A DNA stretch of 64,000 nt from Diploptera punctata (lineage: Eukaryota > Arthropoda > Insecta > Blattodea > Blaberidae), in assembly GCA_030220185.1 (NCBI GenBank), contig JASPKZ010001596.1:558001-622000 (forward strand), read 5' to 3'. Within the stretch, counting starts at the first letter, position 1. The number at the start of each line of letters is the position of its first letter. Shown piece after piece: positions 11,918-22,695 of this stretch. The notes under the pieces were generated by a model, which had not been told where the DNA came from, ran no database searches, and saw only the letters and a program-made list of their open reading frames with translations. The position numbers were made by a program, and so were the translations under genes.

Positions 11918-13044
11918 GGTGATCCCTATGATGTAGCTCTGACCCACTTAGGATTGTGGGAAAAAATTATTCTTACCTCATTTTTCCACATAGTCCCTTA
12001 GGAGATTGACACACTTCCCCCAGTGGTGCTCCAACATTTCTACAGCTTCCTGGAAGAAGGGTTGTCCAACCTCTGCAGGCCACTGGTTTACAGACAGCAA
12101 TACCTCATTATCGGATGAAAATTTCTTCCTATGCAGATACTCCTTGAGTTTTGGGAATGGCCTGTAGTCGCTGGGGGCCAGATCGGAGGATGGTCCAACA
12201 ATTCAAAGCCTGCTGTTAAAATCACATTGCAACTAAGGATTTGTGACTTGGGGCATTGTCTTGATGAAGAAGGACCTTTCAACTTAATTTGCCACAGCAT
12301 AATAAAGGCCTGTTATTGTGGCTCCTATCTGCAAATAGTCTACCATAATAACACCTTGGGTATCCCAAAAGACAGAGAGCAGCACCTTGCCTGATGATGG
12401 GAGCACCTTGAATTTCTTTGGGGTAAACCCTTATGTTTCCACTACATACTTTGAATTTTGGTTTCAGGGTCATAGTGATGGACCCATGTCTCATCCACAG
12501 TCACATACCTCTCAATAAATAATTTTTTATCTGCTACAAAATTATTTAAATGTTGTTCACAAAGTACTGTTCTTTGTCATTTCTGAGTCAGTGTCAACAT
12601 TCGAGGCAACCATCTTGCAGTCAATTTTTTCATGGCCAATTCCTTTTCCAAAATATTGTGCACACTGTGATATGAGAAGCCTGTTTCCTCTACTATGTTT
12701 CTGATCATGATTCGTCGATCTTGCAGTACTATATCATGCACTTTGTTGATAATTTCTGGAGTTGTAACAGTTCTTGGAGGGCCACTACCATGTTCATCTT
12801 CACAGAACGATCTTCCACATTTAAATGCACGAAGCCATCTTTTGACTATGCCATAAGACACAGCAGATTGCCCCAAAGTTGCCGTCATATCTTCATGAAT
12901 TTGAGAAGGAGATATCCTCTTCTTCTGAAGGTATTTAATAACAGACATATGTCTAACACATGTCAAAGGCCTGTGTGCCAAGAAATCAATTATTTTTGTT
13001 CAACTATAAATAAGTCAGGGCTACAGCATAGGGATCAGCCTTCA
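11918..13044 (-). mobile_element. mariner element with both terminal inverted repeats
   Basis: Terminal repeats match: GGTGATCCCTATGATGTAG at the left and, inverted, GGCTGATCCCTATGCTGTAG at the right. The element is about 1.13 kb, close to the usual 1.3 kb. It encodes a broken transposase on the minus strand. It lies in the region downstream of the last recognised alpha-catenin exon. Confidence 0.85.
11995..12981 (-). pseudogene. mariner transposase, decayed
   Basis: The first 134 codons (12981 down to 12577) are open: MAHRPLTCVRHMSVIKYLQ, GQSAVSYGIVKRWLRAFKCG, GSGPPRTVTTPEIINKVHD, the paired helix-turn-helix DNA-binding half of mariner transposases. Further on, in shifted frames, come YVTVDETWVHHYDPETK (first catalytic Asp), CSLSFGIPKVLLW (normally SVFWD.QGV, so the second Asp is lost) and LDHPPIWPPATT (normally HPPYSPDLAP). 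Several stops and frameshifts make it inactive. Coding would be on the same strand as alpha-catenin. Confidence 0.88.
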
Positions 13045-13379
13045 TATCTAGAGCTCAAAAAATGTATGATTGAATTAAGAGGGAGAGGTAGAGTATCCTG
13101 CTAACTCACTGTCACTATTAAACCTAGAGGTTCATGGTCATGCTTACATAAATTTTCTATATGTCCTTTTCTGAACCAATGTTTTTCTATCATTCCCTAT
13201 ACAATTTACCTCCCCCAAATCATGGTTAATGTTTATGTACAATTTTATCACTCACCTCATATTTTTCTTCTTCTTAAACTAGTTTCAGAACTAGACCTTT
13301 TCATCCCAACTTATCTTAAAAAAAGTTAAAATAAAAATGCATAAAACTGTTATTTTTCAAGTTGCATTATTTGGATAGA

Positions 13380-13780
13380 AAACATGAGATCTTACTTTAA
13401 GGGAGGAGAAAAGATTACAAGTATTTGAAAATAAAGTTCTTAGGACAATTTTTGGACCAAAGAAAGATGAATCGAGAAGACTAACATAACAGTGATCTAT
13501 ATTATCTTTATAGAAAACCAGATGATATAAGGCAATTAAGTCTTGTAGACTGCAATGGGTAGGGTATGTGCCCCAAAAGGGGAATGAAAGAGAAGCATGA
13601 AAACTCCTTCCAGGTAAACCAGAGGCCAAGAATGAGGTGGGACAATAACAACCATGATTTGAGGGAAGTAAATTATATAGGGGATGACTGGAAAACATTG
13701 GCTCAGGATAGGAATGTATGGAGAGCATATGTTCACAACCATGAATCTAAAGATTCAATAGTGCCAGCGAGTTAGTAAGA
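13380..13780 (+). mobile_element. LINE ORF2 C-terminal fragment
   Basis: The plus strand reads LQVFENKVLRTIFGPKKDE, then YRKPDDIRQLSLVDCNGVG and RPRMRWDNN after frame changes. The order (ENK.LR.IFGP, then R.RW) matches the end of a non-LTR reverse transcriptase ORF. A reverse-oriented relative is at 61.5-62.19 kb. Confidence 0.7.
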
Positions 13781-14274
13781 GCTTACGATAATTAAATCCA
13801 CCAGAAAATTGGTTTAAATGCTCTGAAATTAGCCAAGTTTTAAAATCTCATATAAAATAAATAATTTCTTTCAAACTAGTTTTAAATGTGTGTGTGAGTG
13901 TGTGTTTTAAACAACATATAGTATCAACAAATATGTAAAACCCAAAGTAGTGAATGTGAGTCATAAATTAACTTTTCACAGTTAAAATTTAGATAAAAAT
14001 TGAAGAACTTCATCCTCAAAAAAGGATATAACTATCAATTACAGTAAAACTTCCATAAGTCAAACTCTGATGAATAGAATTTTCTACATCTCAAGGTAAT
14101 TTTAATTTCCAGCTGACATTGTATATAATTTACACATTTTTTTTTTCTCCACAACTTGAAGTTCTATTACTCAAATTTTTCCATAGAACAAAGGATATTT
14201 CACACACGAAACTTGAAACATATTTCTTTACTCTAATTTAAAAACAATGTTGGGAAGTAAATATGAGGTAATGA

Positions 14275-14625
14275 TGTTTCTATTATTGATTTAACATTTC
14301 TCAATGAAAGATAAATTATATTTGAAGAGAAATCAATAATAAAAACATCATTAGAAGCCTTACTAGCTTTATAAAGTAATGTTAAATTCCCAATAAATGT
14401 CTTCTTAACTAAGAAGCCGCCATTTGCAAAGATAGAAGCAATGGTTTCAAAAGCATTTGGCGAGAGGGAATTACAACCTATATAAGAGAAAAATTTGCAT
14501 CTATATCATAACTCGCCTCGGTAGCTCAGTTGGTAGAGCATTTGGCCCGGCAAGCCAAAGGTCCCGGGTTCGAGTCTCGGCCTAGGCGAAAATTTTTCTC
14601 TTCAAATATAATTTATTATGAGGTA
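14275..14625 (+). mobile_element. tRNA-derived SINE (family 1) copy
   Basis: The body (AGAAGCCTTACTAGC, GTCTTCTTAACTAAG, AAGCCGCCATTTGCAAAG) is followed by a tRNA-like head at 14513-14589, with A box TAGCTCAGTTGG and B box GGGTTCGAGTC. Short inverted flanks AAGAGAAAAATT and AATTTTTCTCTT surround the head. Same unit as 25.4-26.3 kb. Confidence 0.8.
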
Positions 14626-14659
14626 ATATTCATTTAAAATATGGTCAGAGTTATACTTA

Positions 14660-14835
14660 AAAATCTCACCTCATAAATCTCGTGCTTTTCCACAATACCA
14701 GTTTAAAATGGAATTGCATCCATTGTCAGTCAAATTTTTTCATCAGGTGAATTTTAACTGATGATGGACAGGATTCCATTTGAAACTGGAATTGTGGAAA
14801 AGAATGATATTTGTGAGGTGAGGTTTTTAAATATA
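14660..14835. mobile_element. PLE-type fold-back with canonical CTGATGA box
   Basis: Arms AAATCTCACCTCATAAATC and its inverse near 14805-14830 flank CCACAATACCAGTTT / AAACTGGAATTGTGG. On the plus strand CTGATGA, stem II ATGGA/TCCAT, GAAA and ACTGGAAT are present. Position 16.1 is mutated in this copy, but the inverted arm keeps ACTGGTATT. Confidence 0.65.
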
Positions 14836-15024
14836 ACTGTGATAATATTTTAAATATATATTTCTTTAACTCAAATTTAAGGTGACAATAAATGTTCAAT
14901 AAAGTACAAAATTGAGTGGTTAAAGTACCATTTCATCATCAAAGTGCAGTAGGCAGCAGAAATGAGTCACTTGCAGTTCGATACTCTATTGTGTCTAAAC
15001 AAGTTGAAACATAAGAATTAAATT

Positions 15025-15370
15025 AATGTTTTTATCACCTCACCTCATATCCTTTTTCTTCTATACTGCAGTTTCGGAGCTTATCTCCATCGTCAATAGC
15101 CTCTGGTCGACCGGTGTTATGTCGTTTCTTGGCGGTTTTCTTCTTACTTCTATCGGTGGACCGATGAACCTCTGGATCAGGTCAAAATTTGCAGGAGTTT
15201 CAAAATCCTGCAAACTTTTACCTGATCCAGAGTTTCATCGGTCCACCGATAGAAGTAAGAAGAAAACTGCCAAGAAACGACATAACACCGGTCGACCAGA
15301 GGCTACTGACGATGGAGATAAGCTCCGAAACTGCAGTATAAAAGAAAAAGGATATGAGGTGAGGTAATAA
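15025..15370. mobile_element. near-perfect PLE-type palindrome, about 330 bp
   Basis: The sequence from ATCACCTCACCTCATATCC to its inverse at 15343-15367 folds back on itself with arms of about 150 bp centred near 15200. The arms hold the PLE EN-tail codons seen elsewhere (GGTCCACCGATAGAAG, CCTGATCCAGAG). Any open frame across it is a consequence of the palindrome. Confidence 0.85.
15303..15340 (+). ncRNA. hammerhead ribozyme core (PLE type)
   Basis: CTGACGA (15306-15312), stem II GGAG/CTCC with loop ATAAG, GAAA (15327-15330), palindromic stem III ACTGCAGT (15330-15337), then A as position 17. Stem I is weak beyond TA/TA. The inverted copy at 15063-15095 has TTGACGA and is degraded. Confidence 0.6.
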
Positions 15371-15554
15371 TAAAAAACATTAATTTAATTCTTAAATGAA
15401 ACCTTATAGTGTTCTTTCCCTGTGAAAGTTAAATAAAGTTGAAACATATATTTTTTTTTAAATTCTAGTTGGAATTTTGGTTGAGGATGGAGGCGATGGC
15501 CTTTGAAACTGGTCCTATGAAAACATGGAGTTTTATGAGATGAGATGTAAAAAG

Positions 15555-15790
15555 ATTTCCATGACTCTTCTTCTTCTTCTTCTTCCTTCCAAGTATTAGG
15601 CCAAGGCCTGTTACGATCCTATAGAAAATTTTCCCTCCAGCGTTTTGATCCTTCCGGGAAATTCTCGTATAAGACTTGAAAGCATAATAATAGTCCCTTC
15701 GATTGGTTGCTGGCCAAAGGAAGGCAAGACCAGTGATCAGTCTAAGAAGAAGAAGAAGAAGAAAAGAAGAAGAATATGAGGTGAGGTGAT
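15555..15790. mobile_element. LINE-tail-related fragment with (TTC)n/(AAG)n borders
   Basis: TTCCAAGTATTAGGCCAAGG, CTGTTACGATCCTATAG and TCGATTGGTTGCTGGCC occur here and again at 55.43-55.6 kb. The first part also starts the minus-strand LINE fragments at 49.05 and 58.80 kb, so it is a LINE 3' end. It is followed by AATATGAGGTGAGG, a PLE fold-back terminus. Confidence 0.6.
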
Positions 15791-16606
15791 AAAATTTTAC
15801 TTAAATAAATAATACCTTATAGTCTCGATTCCTAAAAAAGTAATAATGTCTTCTACTCTTAGGAATTCCATGTTCTTCACAAAAGTGGCAAAACATTACT
15901 TTCTATAAAATTCAGTATAGATTACTGTAGTCAAGTCCAGTTACTGACCAAGGCATAAGTGAAGTTCACATTATGGAAAAGAAGCAAGTTTTGAAAACCT
16001 TAGGTGTGAGCAAAATGGTACAGGTGATTCATAAAGTATGAAAGAATGTAAGAAAAAATAAATATATTGCGATCAAATTTGGCATTCCTGCTAATCAGTT
16101 CATCAGGATGTTTTGGAGCCATAAACCTGCTTGAAAACATAATAGAAAACAGGCAACAGCAGAACAAAAATCAAAAGAGAATGACAAATCTTTCCAAACA
16201 TCTGATTTTGTAAATAAAATATAAAATTGCATATGAACATTAAAGTACAGTAGTTTAGTAAAATGAAATTGAGTTGTGTGGCATCAAGAATGTCGCAAAG
16301 TTTAGCGACAAAAGCTAGGTCTGCATAAAATCAAGAAATATGAGGTGAGTCAAACACACAACTCAAACATAATTACTCATTTTTTATTACAGTATGTACA
16401 GTTCCTATATGCACTCTTACTTTTTTTTTTAACTTGAATTTTTGAAAACTCAAAGCATTAAGTTCATCCAAAAACACTTGAGATATCAAAGTTTGACTGC
16501 ACAGCAAATATGATTTTAATGTGTTGAAATTAATGTTATTTACATAATCTTCTGAAACATACTCAGCAAGTAGTTAATGTATATTTGAAGAGAAAAATTA
16601 TACGCT

Positions 16607-16676
16607 CAGACTCGGGTTTGAACCCAGGACTTTTGGCTTTCTAGGCCAATGCTCTACCACTGAGCTACCTGAGAAA
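16607..16676 (-). mobile_element. tRNA-like SINE head (family 1)
   Basis: The minus strand reads CTCAGGTAGCTCAGTGG, TAGAGCATTGGCC, then a B box GGGTTCAAACCC. It is flanked by TTTGAAGAGAAAAATT and TTTTTTCTCTTATAC, the inverted flanks that mark this family. Mismatched stems make a functional tRNA unlikely. Confidence 0.65.
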
Positions 16677-16919
16677 CTCCAATCTAAATGCAATTTTTTC
16701 TCTTATACACGGTTAATTCCCAATCGCTGAATGCTATGAGCATTAGTAAACATAATGCTAAGTTCATGATATCATTTACCACTTCATTCTCCTTGGCTCC
16801 AAGATAGTACATCTATCTAAAAAAAAATGTCACATCCTTATTTGAGGGACATCTTCATTTTTGGTTTATCTTTGAGTCAATATGGGTATTAAAGCAGACA
16901 TAAGAACTAATTTAAGAAA

Positions 16920-17590
16920 AATTGTATCACCTCACCTCATATCCTTATTAGACCTTAATAACTTCAATTCACGACCATTGTTATGTTGTTCTTGAAAAAC
17001 TGCCTCCTGCTACCTCTGTTAGTAGACTAATTAACCTCCAAATTAAGTCATTTTTCCAGGGAATTTTCTTCTTTTTCCTTCCAAGTATTAGACCAAGGCC
17101 TGTTACGATCCTACAGAAAATTTTCCCTCCAGCTTTTCATAGAACGGCCCAGAGATATAAACAGCTTTGGGGATCTGATTTGAACTCATTCTTTCAAGAA
17201 TTCAGGGAATTTTAAATTTCATTAATTTCTTCTTCTCTTTTTTTACGTAGATTTTTTCCCAAACTGTTTATGTTTTTCTATTTTTCTTTTTATTAATTTA
17301 GCCCTTTTTTTCAATCTGATGTTTTTCTGACCATGTATGGGTGGGGTGGTTACTGCAGGTCTGGGAAAAAAATTATATTTAAAAAAACAAGAAGAAATTA
17401 ATGAATTTTGAAATTCCTGGGGAAAGTAATTTGATTTAGTGATTCATCAGCCTACCTACCAACAGAGGGAGCAGGAGACGGTTCTTGAAAACGACATAAC
17501 AACGGTCATGAAAGTACTGAGGATGAAACCTAATTAGGTCCCAAAACCAGTCTAATAAGAAGAAGGATACGAAGTGAGGTAATACAATTT
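16920..17590. mobile_element. PLE-derived fold-back, degraded
   Basis: It starts ATCACCTCACCTCATATCC and ends GAAGGATACGAAGTGAGG. The right half encodes remnants of the EN tail (AACAAGAAGAAATTAATG, then AATTTTGAAATTCCTGG) on the plus strand and a hammerhead-like CTGAGGA...CAAAACCAGT remnant at 17518-17562. The left half is the reverse. A LINE-tail piece (CCAAGTATTAGACCAAGG) is inserted at about 17075-17160. Confidence 0.65.
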
Positions 17591-17834
17591 TTCTCAAATA
17601 AATTATACCTAATAGTGCTCATTCCTAAAAAATCAGTAAGAACTAATGTTTCAAAAATGATACATGAGTTTAAAAAAATCTAATTATCATATTTACCTAA
17701 ATATAAGATGACCTCACATTTTAGATGATCTCCCAATTTTGAAGAGAAATCATAGAAAAACTGGAAAATGCTAATTTATCCTAAAAATAATTTAGTGAAC
17801 CAAAGAAGGGGAGGTATTAAAAATAATTAAATGA

Positions 17835-17965
17835 ATCGTGATTTCTTCTTACCTCATACTTCTATGTTTTTTTAAACACAGCACTGCAGTATCGGCGACA
17901 CTGCAGTGCTGTGTTTAAAAAAACATAGAAGTATGAGGTAAGAAGAAATCACGATTCATTTAATT
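17835..17965. mobile_element. minimal perfect palindrome of the PLE fold-back family
   Basis: TTCTTACCTCATACTTCTAT through AACACAGCACTGCAGT is followed after a very short centre (ATCGGCG) by its exact inverse, ending ATAGAAGTATGAGGTAAGAA. The arms are about 55 bp with essentially no mismatch. The same arms flank the longer copy at 18330-18770. Confidence 0.9.
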
Positions 17966-18329
17966 ATTATTAATTGAACCTCATAATGTTAAAAATTTCC
18001 AAATTTAATATATAAATAGAGGTATTAAAAGCTTAAATTGAAAATGTACATCCCACCTCATATTTTGTTTTCACATCTGAATATGTTTCAGTGAAACATC
18101 ATCACTAGGACAAGGATTTTTATGTGCTGTAAGTGTGAGTGTGTGTTTTAATGCCATCCATTGCACTTTTTCATGCTTCAGATTTCATGTTGAGTGGATA
18201 AATGGCATTAATGTGGTCTATTTCTGATTTATGCACCACCTCAGCAGACCATTTTATGTAGATGATATATTCTTGTATTGTGTACAGAGAGGATTGTAGA
18301 ATGAATGTATGTTTACATGAGAATTAAAT

Positions 18330-18770
18330 GAATCATGATTTCTTCTTACCTCATACTTCTATGTTTTTTTAAACACAGCACTGCAGTATCAGCGACCATT
18401 GTCACCATCTTCAGCTGTTTTTATGACTGTCAATTTTTTTCTTTTGAAGGAAATATTTTCTAAACTGCCATCTGGTGTTCTTTTGAAGGAAATATTTTCT
18501 AAACTGCCATCTGGTGTTTTTTTGAAGGCATCATTTTCTAAACTGCCATTTAAAATAAATAAATATTTCCTTCAAAAGAACACCTGATGGCAGTTTAGAA
18601 AATATTTCCTTCAAAAGAACACCAGATGGCAGTTTGGATAATTACTGGCAAAAGAAAAAATTGACAGTCGTGAAAACAGCTGAAGATGGTGACAATGGTC
18701 GCTGATACTGCAGTGCTGTGTTTAAAAAAACATAGAAGTATGAGGTAAGAAGAAATCATGATTCATATAA
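18330..18770. mobile_element. longer fold-back copy with tripled arm segment
   Basis: The outer arms equal those of 17835-17965. Inside, a 39-bp segment (GAAGGAAATATTTTCTAAAC...) occurs three times on the left and twice, inverted, on the right. On the minus strand at 18390-18415 a hammerhead remnant has CTGAAGA and a stem II, but the GAAA box reads GATA. Confidence 0.8.
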
Positions 18771-19189
18771 TTCTTATGAATTAAACCTCATAATGTTAAA
18801 AATTCCCAAATTTATTATATAAATTATATTATTATATAAATGTTTACATGTTTGTGTAATATAAAATGTGTTGTATGTGGGATGATGAAGAGAAGGAAGA
18901 AGGTGAAACTCGATGCTGGAACATAGCCTACTTCTATGGAAAAGCACCAAAGGGGCCACCCGGCTTAACATCCCCATCTGAAAGATGAATAGCTATCAAC
19001 TGTACCACATGTCTTCTCACAACATTTGTACTGTGGATGAGTTTGCAACTCAATGCAGGAATCTAGCAATTAAAAATTGCACCTCTTCTAGCACCGAGAT
19101 TGAAAATTTTGCAATTAAATTAATTTAACCATTAAAATTTTCAATTCATAGTTAAATATGGGAAATAACATTATGAGGTTCTTAATTCG

Positions 19190-19920
19190 TAAATTAATGA
19201 GTCATATTTTTACATCTTACCTCATATTTTATGTTTCTTTAAACATGGGAACTAGTTTTCAAGAGAACCATTTCTCTCTCATTTTCAACCGACATTATGA
19301 CTACCGGATTTTCGTTGGAATCTCCATCAATAACATTGCCATCTGGTGTTGATTTGATGAACTTTGTGATGAGGTCACGTTCATCAGGAATCTCGAAATT
19401 CATGGATCTAAATTTGTTCTTCTGAATATATATCTTCTCCCAAATTGTCAATTCTAAAGGTTTTTCCAAATGTTTAAAAGTTGGGCTACTTTTTCAATTT
19501 TATGATTCTCCAATAAACTAAGTGCTGCAATAGCTGATTTAAATATTAAAAATGGTGAAATTGAAAAATCTGCTATTGCAGCACATAGTTTATTGGAGAA
19601 TCATAAAATTGAAAAAGTAGCCCAACTTTTAAAACATTTGGAAAAACCTTTAGAATTGACAATTTGGGAGAAGATATATATTCAGAAGAACAAATTTAGA
19701 TCCATGAATTTTGAGATTCCTGATGAACGTGACCTCATCTCAAAGTTCATCAAATCAACACCAGATGGCAACGTTATTGATGGAGATACCAATGAAAATC
19801 CAGTAGTCATAATGTTGGTTGAAAATGAGAGATCCTTCTCTTGAAAACTAGTTCCCATGTTCAAAGAAACATAAAATATGAGGTAAGATGTAAAAATATG
19901 ATTCATTAATTTACGAATAA
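19190..19920. mobile_element. PLE fold-back with two facing endonuclease-tail copies
   Basis: The minus strand (19469 to 19239) and plus strand (19593 to 19844) both encode [31 protein letters not shown] and STPDGNVIDGD, the C-terminal part of the PLE GIY-YIG protein. The arms are almost identical over 300 bp. Ends are ATCTTACCTCATATTTTATG and its inverse at 19870-19890. Confidence 0.85.
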
Positions 19921-20309
19921 AATTTTCAACCCTGCCAGGTATTGAACATGGGTGCACTAATCAGGAAGCAGGCATGCTATCACGTGAGCCAGCAAGGCAG
20001 ACCATGAGCTGTAATATTAATACATTTCAATAAAAGTAAAATTACGAGGTTTTGTTAGTATTAATGCATGCATATTGAAAAATGTTCTCAAGAACGCAAC
20101 CAAATTATGAGGTAAGATGTTAAAGACTCTCTTTAATACTGTGTGTTGTAAGTTAAGATTGCAGTATAGTATATCGTATCTCCAAAGTAAGTCACTTTGA
20201 TAAATTTAATATTAAACACTAATCATACTTAAGCTGACGATTGATGGTTCAAATGATGTAACTGCACATTAAGGGTTTTTATGAGGCATTGTATTTCAGT
20301 ATCTTGACA

Positions 20310-20850
20310 TAGAAGCCTTGTGTAAAGCAACTAACATAGATGCAGTATTTAGGTAAAATTAGACCTAATAAAAATGAGAAAATAAAAGAAGAAAACAAAT
20401 CAGGGATTTATCAGATTAAATATGAAGAATGTGGGAAATTCTACATAGGAAAAACTAAGAGAAATTTGAAAACTAGAGTGAAAGAACATCTCAGGAACGT
20501 CAAGAAAGGGGAAGTAGAAAAACCTGCAGTGGCTGCCCATGCATGGTCTGAAAAACATCTTATCGAGAAGAAAGCTAAATTATTAGAACAAATAAAAAAA
20601 CCAAAAGAACTCACTGTTTGGGAAAAGATCAACAATCAAAAGAGCAGAAAGAAGAAACTGATGAACTTTGAAATTCCTGGGGAGAATGACCTGGTTTTTG
20701 AGGTTTTTCAGTCTGCCAATGGAAGGAGCGAAGGACGGCTCTTCAAGATGACAGAAAACAGTCATGAGGATACTGAGGATGGAACTGAAACTAAGTTCCA
20801 AAACTAGTTTTCAATTAAATAAGAAGAATAATGAGGTGAGTGATAAAAAA
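20310..20850 (+). mobile_element. PLE 3' fragment with intact GIY-YIG domain
   Basis: An open frame (20340-20807, 155 codons) encodes SGIYQIKYEECGKFYIGKTK (GIY...YIG), RNLKTRVKEHLRNVKKG, EKPAVAAHAWSEKHLI and ELTVWEKI...MNFEIPGENDL. This is the GIY-YIG endonuclease domain attached to the RT in Penelope-like elements. The best-preserved EN copy in the window. It ends with CTGAGGA, stem II GGAACT/AGTTCC, AAAACTAGT (the GAAA box reads AAAA) and TAATGAGGTGAG, a damaged hammerhead tail. No RT precedes it, so it is 5'-truncated. Confidence 0.88.
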
Positions 20851-21549
20851 ATTTTACCTAAATGAATATACCTCATAGTGTGAATTTCTAAAATAAGTAA
20901 GTAATAGATGCAGTAGTCAAACTTTTGCCAAATTCTGAACACCATGTCAGGTGCGACTGTAGCTGTGGCTTCTTCAATCCTAGTTTAAAGTTTTTATAGG
21001 TCAATATGGTAGATTTGGGATATAAACATTAGCCTTTATGTGAACCCAAATTTTAAAAAATAGATTGCGAAGGACATTTTTAATAGCATTGTCAAAAGGT
21101 CCTGTTTTCCTAATCATTGTTCTGGAAGCACCCCATTAAGATAGTTCCAAACCTGGCAGTGATAGTGAAGGCAGTGCTCCATCTTGCTGGAATAGATAAT
21201 CACTCTGAATCCTCATTTTACTGTGGCATTAATTAAAATTTGAGTATGTCAAAGTAAGATATCCTATTGATAGTATTGGTCATAAAGAAAAACAGACCCT
21301 ACAGTTTTCCATGTGACATGGCACTGAAAACATTCAGCTTGGGTGAATTTTGTTCATACTCAATGATTCTGCATGGATTATCAGTCCCACAACTTTGGCT
21401 GTTATGATGATTAATTTTTTCAGTACCAAAAAATTCCATTGTTGCATTGCTATGTATAACATAATATGCAGTAGCTGCTTGATCAGAAAAGCACAACATC
21501 AAAGTAAAGGCAAAATGAATGAAATAATTAAAGGAAGTACAATAACAAG

Positions 21550-21685
21550 TTTTGTCTATTTAATTCTTACCTCTTATCGTTGTTTCTGTTAGACATATGT
21601 TTCAAGGCTTATTAGCCTCATCTTCAGTAGTTACAGAAACATATGTCTAACAGAAACAACAACATGAGGTAAGAATTAAACAGAC
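21550..21685. mobile_element. small PLE-type palindrome around a hammerhead core
   Basis: ATTCTTACCTCTTATCGTTG, TTTCTGTTAGACATATG on the left is mirrored by ACATATGTCTAACAGAAAC, AACATGAGGTAAGAATT on the right. The centre is the ribozyme core on the minus strand. Confidence 0.8.
21583..21639 (-). ncRNA. hammerhead ribozyme core with extended stem I
   Basis: Minus strand: CTGAAGA (21621-21627), stem II AGGCT/AGCCT with loop AATA, GAAA, palindromic stem III ACATATGT (21593-21600), C at the cleavage position, then TAACAGAAA. That 3' strand can pair with TTTCTGT upstream of the core across a small internal loop, as in type I hammerheads. One of the best copies in the window. Confidence 0.7.
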
Positions 21686-21719
21686 AAAACTTATTATTAA
21701 GTAAAACCTCATAATGTTC

Positions 21720-22145
21720 TATTGTAATTTCGAAGTACTCTAGTTTCGGAGAAAATCTACATTATAAAATACAAAAACAAAATAAATGAATTTTGAAATT
21801 CCCAGGGGAAAAGATTCAGGCCCGATATTAAAAAATCAAGCTTTCTGTGGGTCATGCAGAACTTACTCTAACTGGCTCACTCTATTCAACATCATGCATT
21901 AACAAATATTTATTAAAAAAAGTTTCTGGGAACAATTGAAAGATGATAGCCTCAGCTTACAGAAGACGGACATGGCATGGCCTAGAGAGCTTGGTTCTTG
22001 AATACCAGCCTAATTTGGAGGTTCATCGGTCCATCAACAGACGGAGGAAGAATAAAGGAATACCATCAGATACCAGATGAAAATGGGGAAGAATTGCCTT
22101 GAATTTAGTCTGGGAAATGATACGAAATATGAGGTGAGATGTAAG
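21720..22145 (+). mobile_element. degraded PLE fragment
   Basis: GAGAAAATCTACATTATAAA and ATGAATTTTGAAATTCCCAG match the EN-tail region of other copies. The fragment ends GATACGAAATATGAGGTGAG, the usual terminus. An inserted piece at 21840-22005 (CATGCAGAACTTACTCTAAC) recurs at 31.71-31.87 kb. Confidence 0.6.
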
Positions 22146-22491
22146 ATCTGATTGTTAAACAAAAACTTATATGAAAATGTATAAATGGAAACTGAGAGGA
22201 GGAAAAGGATAGATACAAGTAGAGGGATATTTGAAATTGACTTTCCAAAAGGAGGACATGATAAGACGATGATAATACCTTGTAAATTATGAAAAGAGCA
22301 GGGGATCCACACTCATACCATCTTTCAGCAGAAAAAAGAAAATTCTTAAAAAGCTTCTTCAAAAATTGGGGGGAGAGTTCACCTTAAATTTGAAGTCTCC
22401 ATATAATCATAAATATGGTATTTTACATAAAGACACTTTTCTGTGCTAACATTGATTGACATTAAATGGAGTATAATAAGAATAAACATAC

Positions 22492-22695
22492 ATTGGACAT
22501 GTATTCAGAGAGGAGATCCTGCAGAGCTTGGCGCACAGCATTACATTCAGCTACAATTCTTTCTCTTCGTTCATCTCGAGTGCATGAAGAGTCGGCCATT
22601 AGAGCTGCTCCACTGATGATGCTCTCCAGTCTTTCTTCAAGTGATGGTCTGGTGCGCACTTCATTATAAGCAAGTGGATCCATCACTATGTGCTC
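22492..22695 (-). CDS. alpha-Cat: alpha-catenin coding exon (IVMDP to EYMSN)
   Basis: A 68-codon exon, phase 0 both ends, with TTTTTTACAG acceptor and AAT|GTATGT donor. It encodes EHIVMDPLAYNEV, LEERLESIISGAALMAD, CTRDERRERIVAECNAVRQA and LQDLLSEYMSN. It is intact and highly conserved. It is the last alpha-catenin exon recognised in the window. The following exon (usually beginning near MSQKDNSPGL) was not found in 1-22480, so the next intron is either longer than 22 kb or the assembly is broken there. Confidence 0.95.

Noticed and set aside
12131..13104. Plus-strand frames of 87 and 127 codons
   Set aside because: Antisense of the mariner transposase remnant.
15026..15367. 113-codon open frame
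   Set aside because: It reads straight through a near-perfect palindrome; openness is a by-product of PLE EN-tail codons in the two arms.
18390..18415. Hammerhead at the 18.4-kb fold-back
   Set aside because: CTGAAGA and stem II are present, but the GAAA box is GATA, so it is kept only as a remnant inside the element entry.
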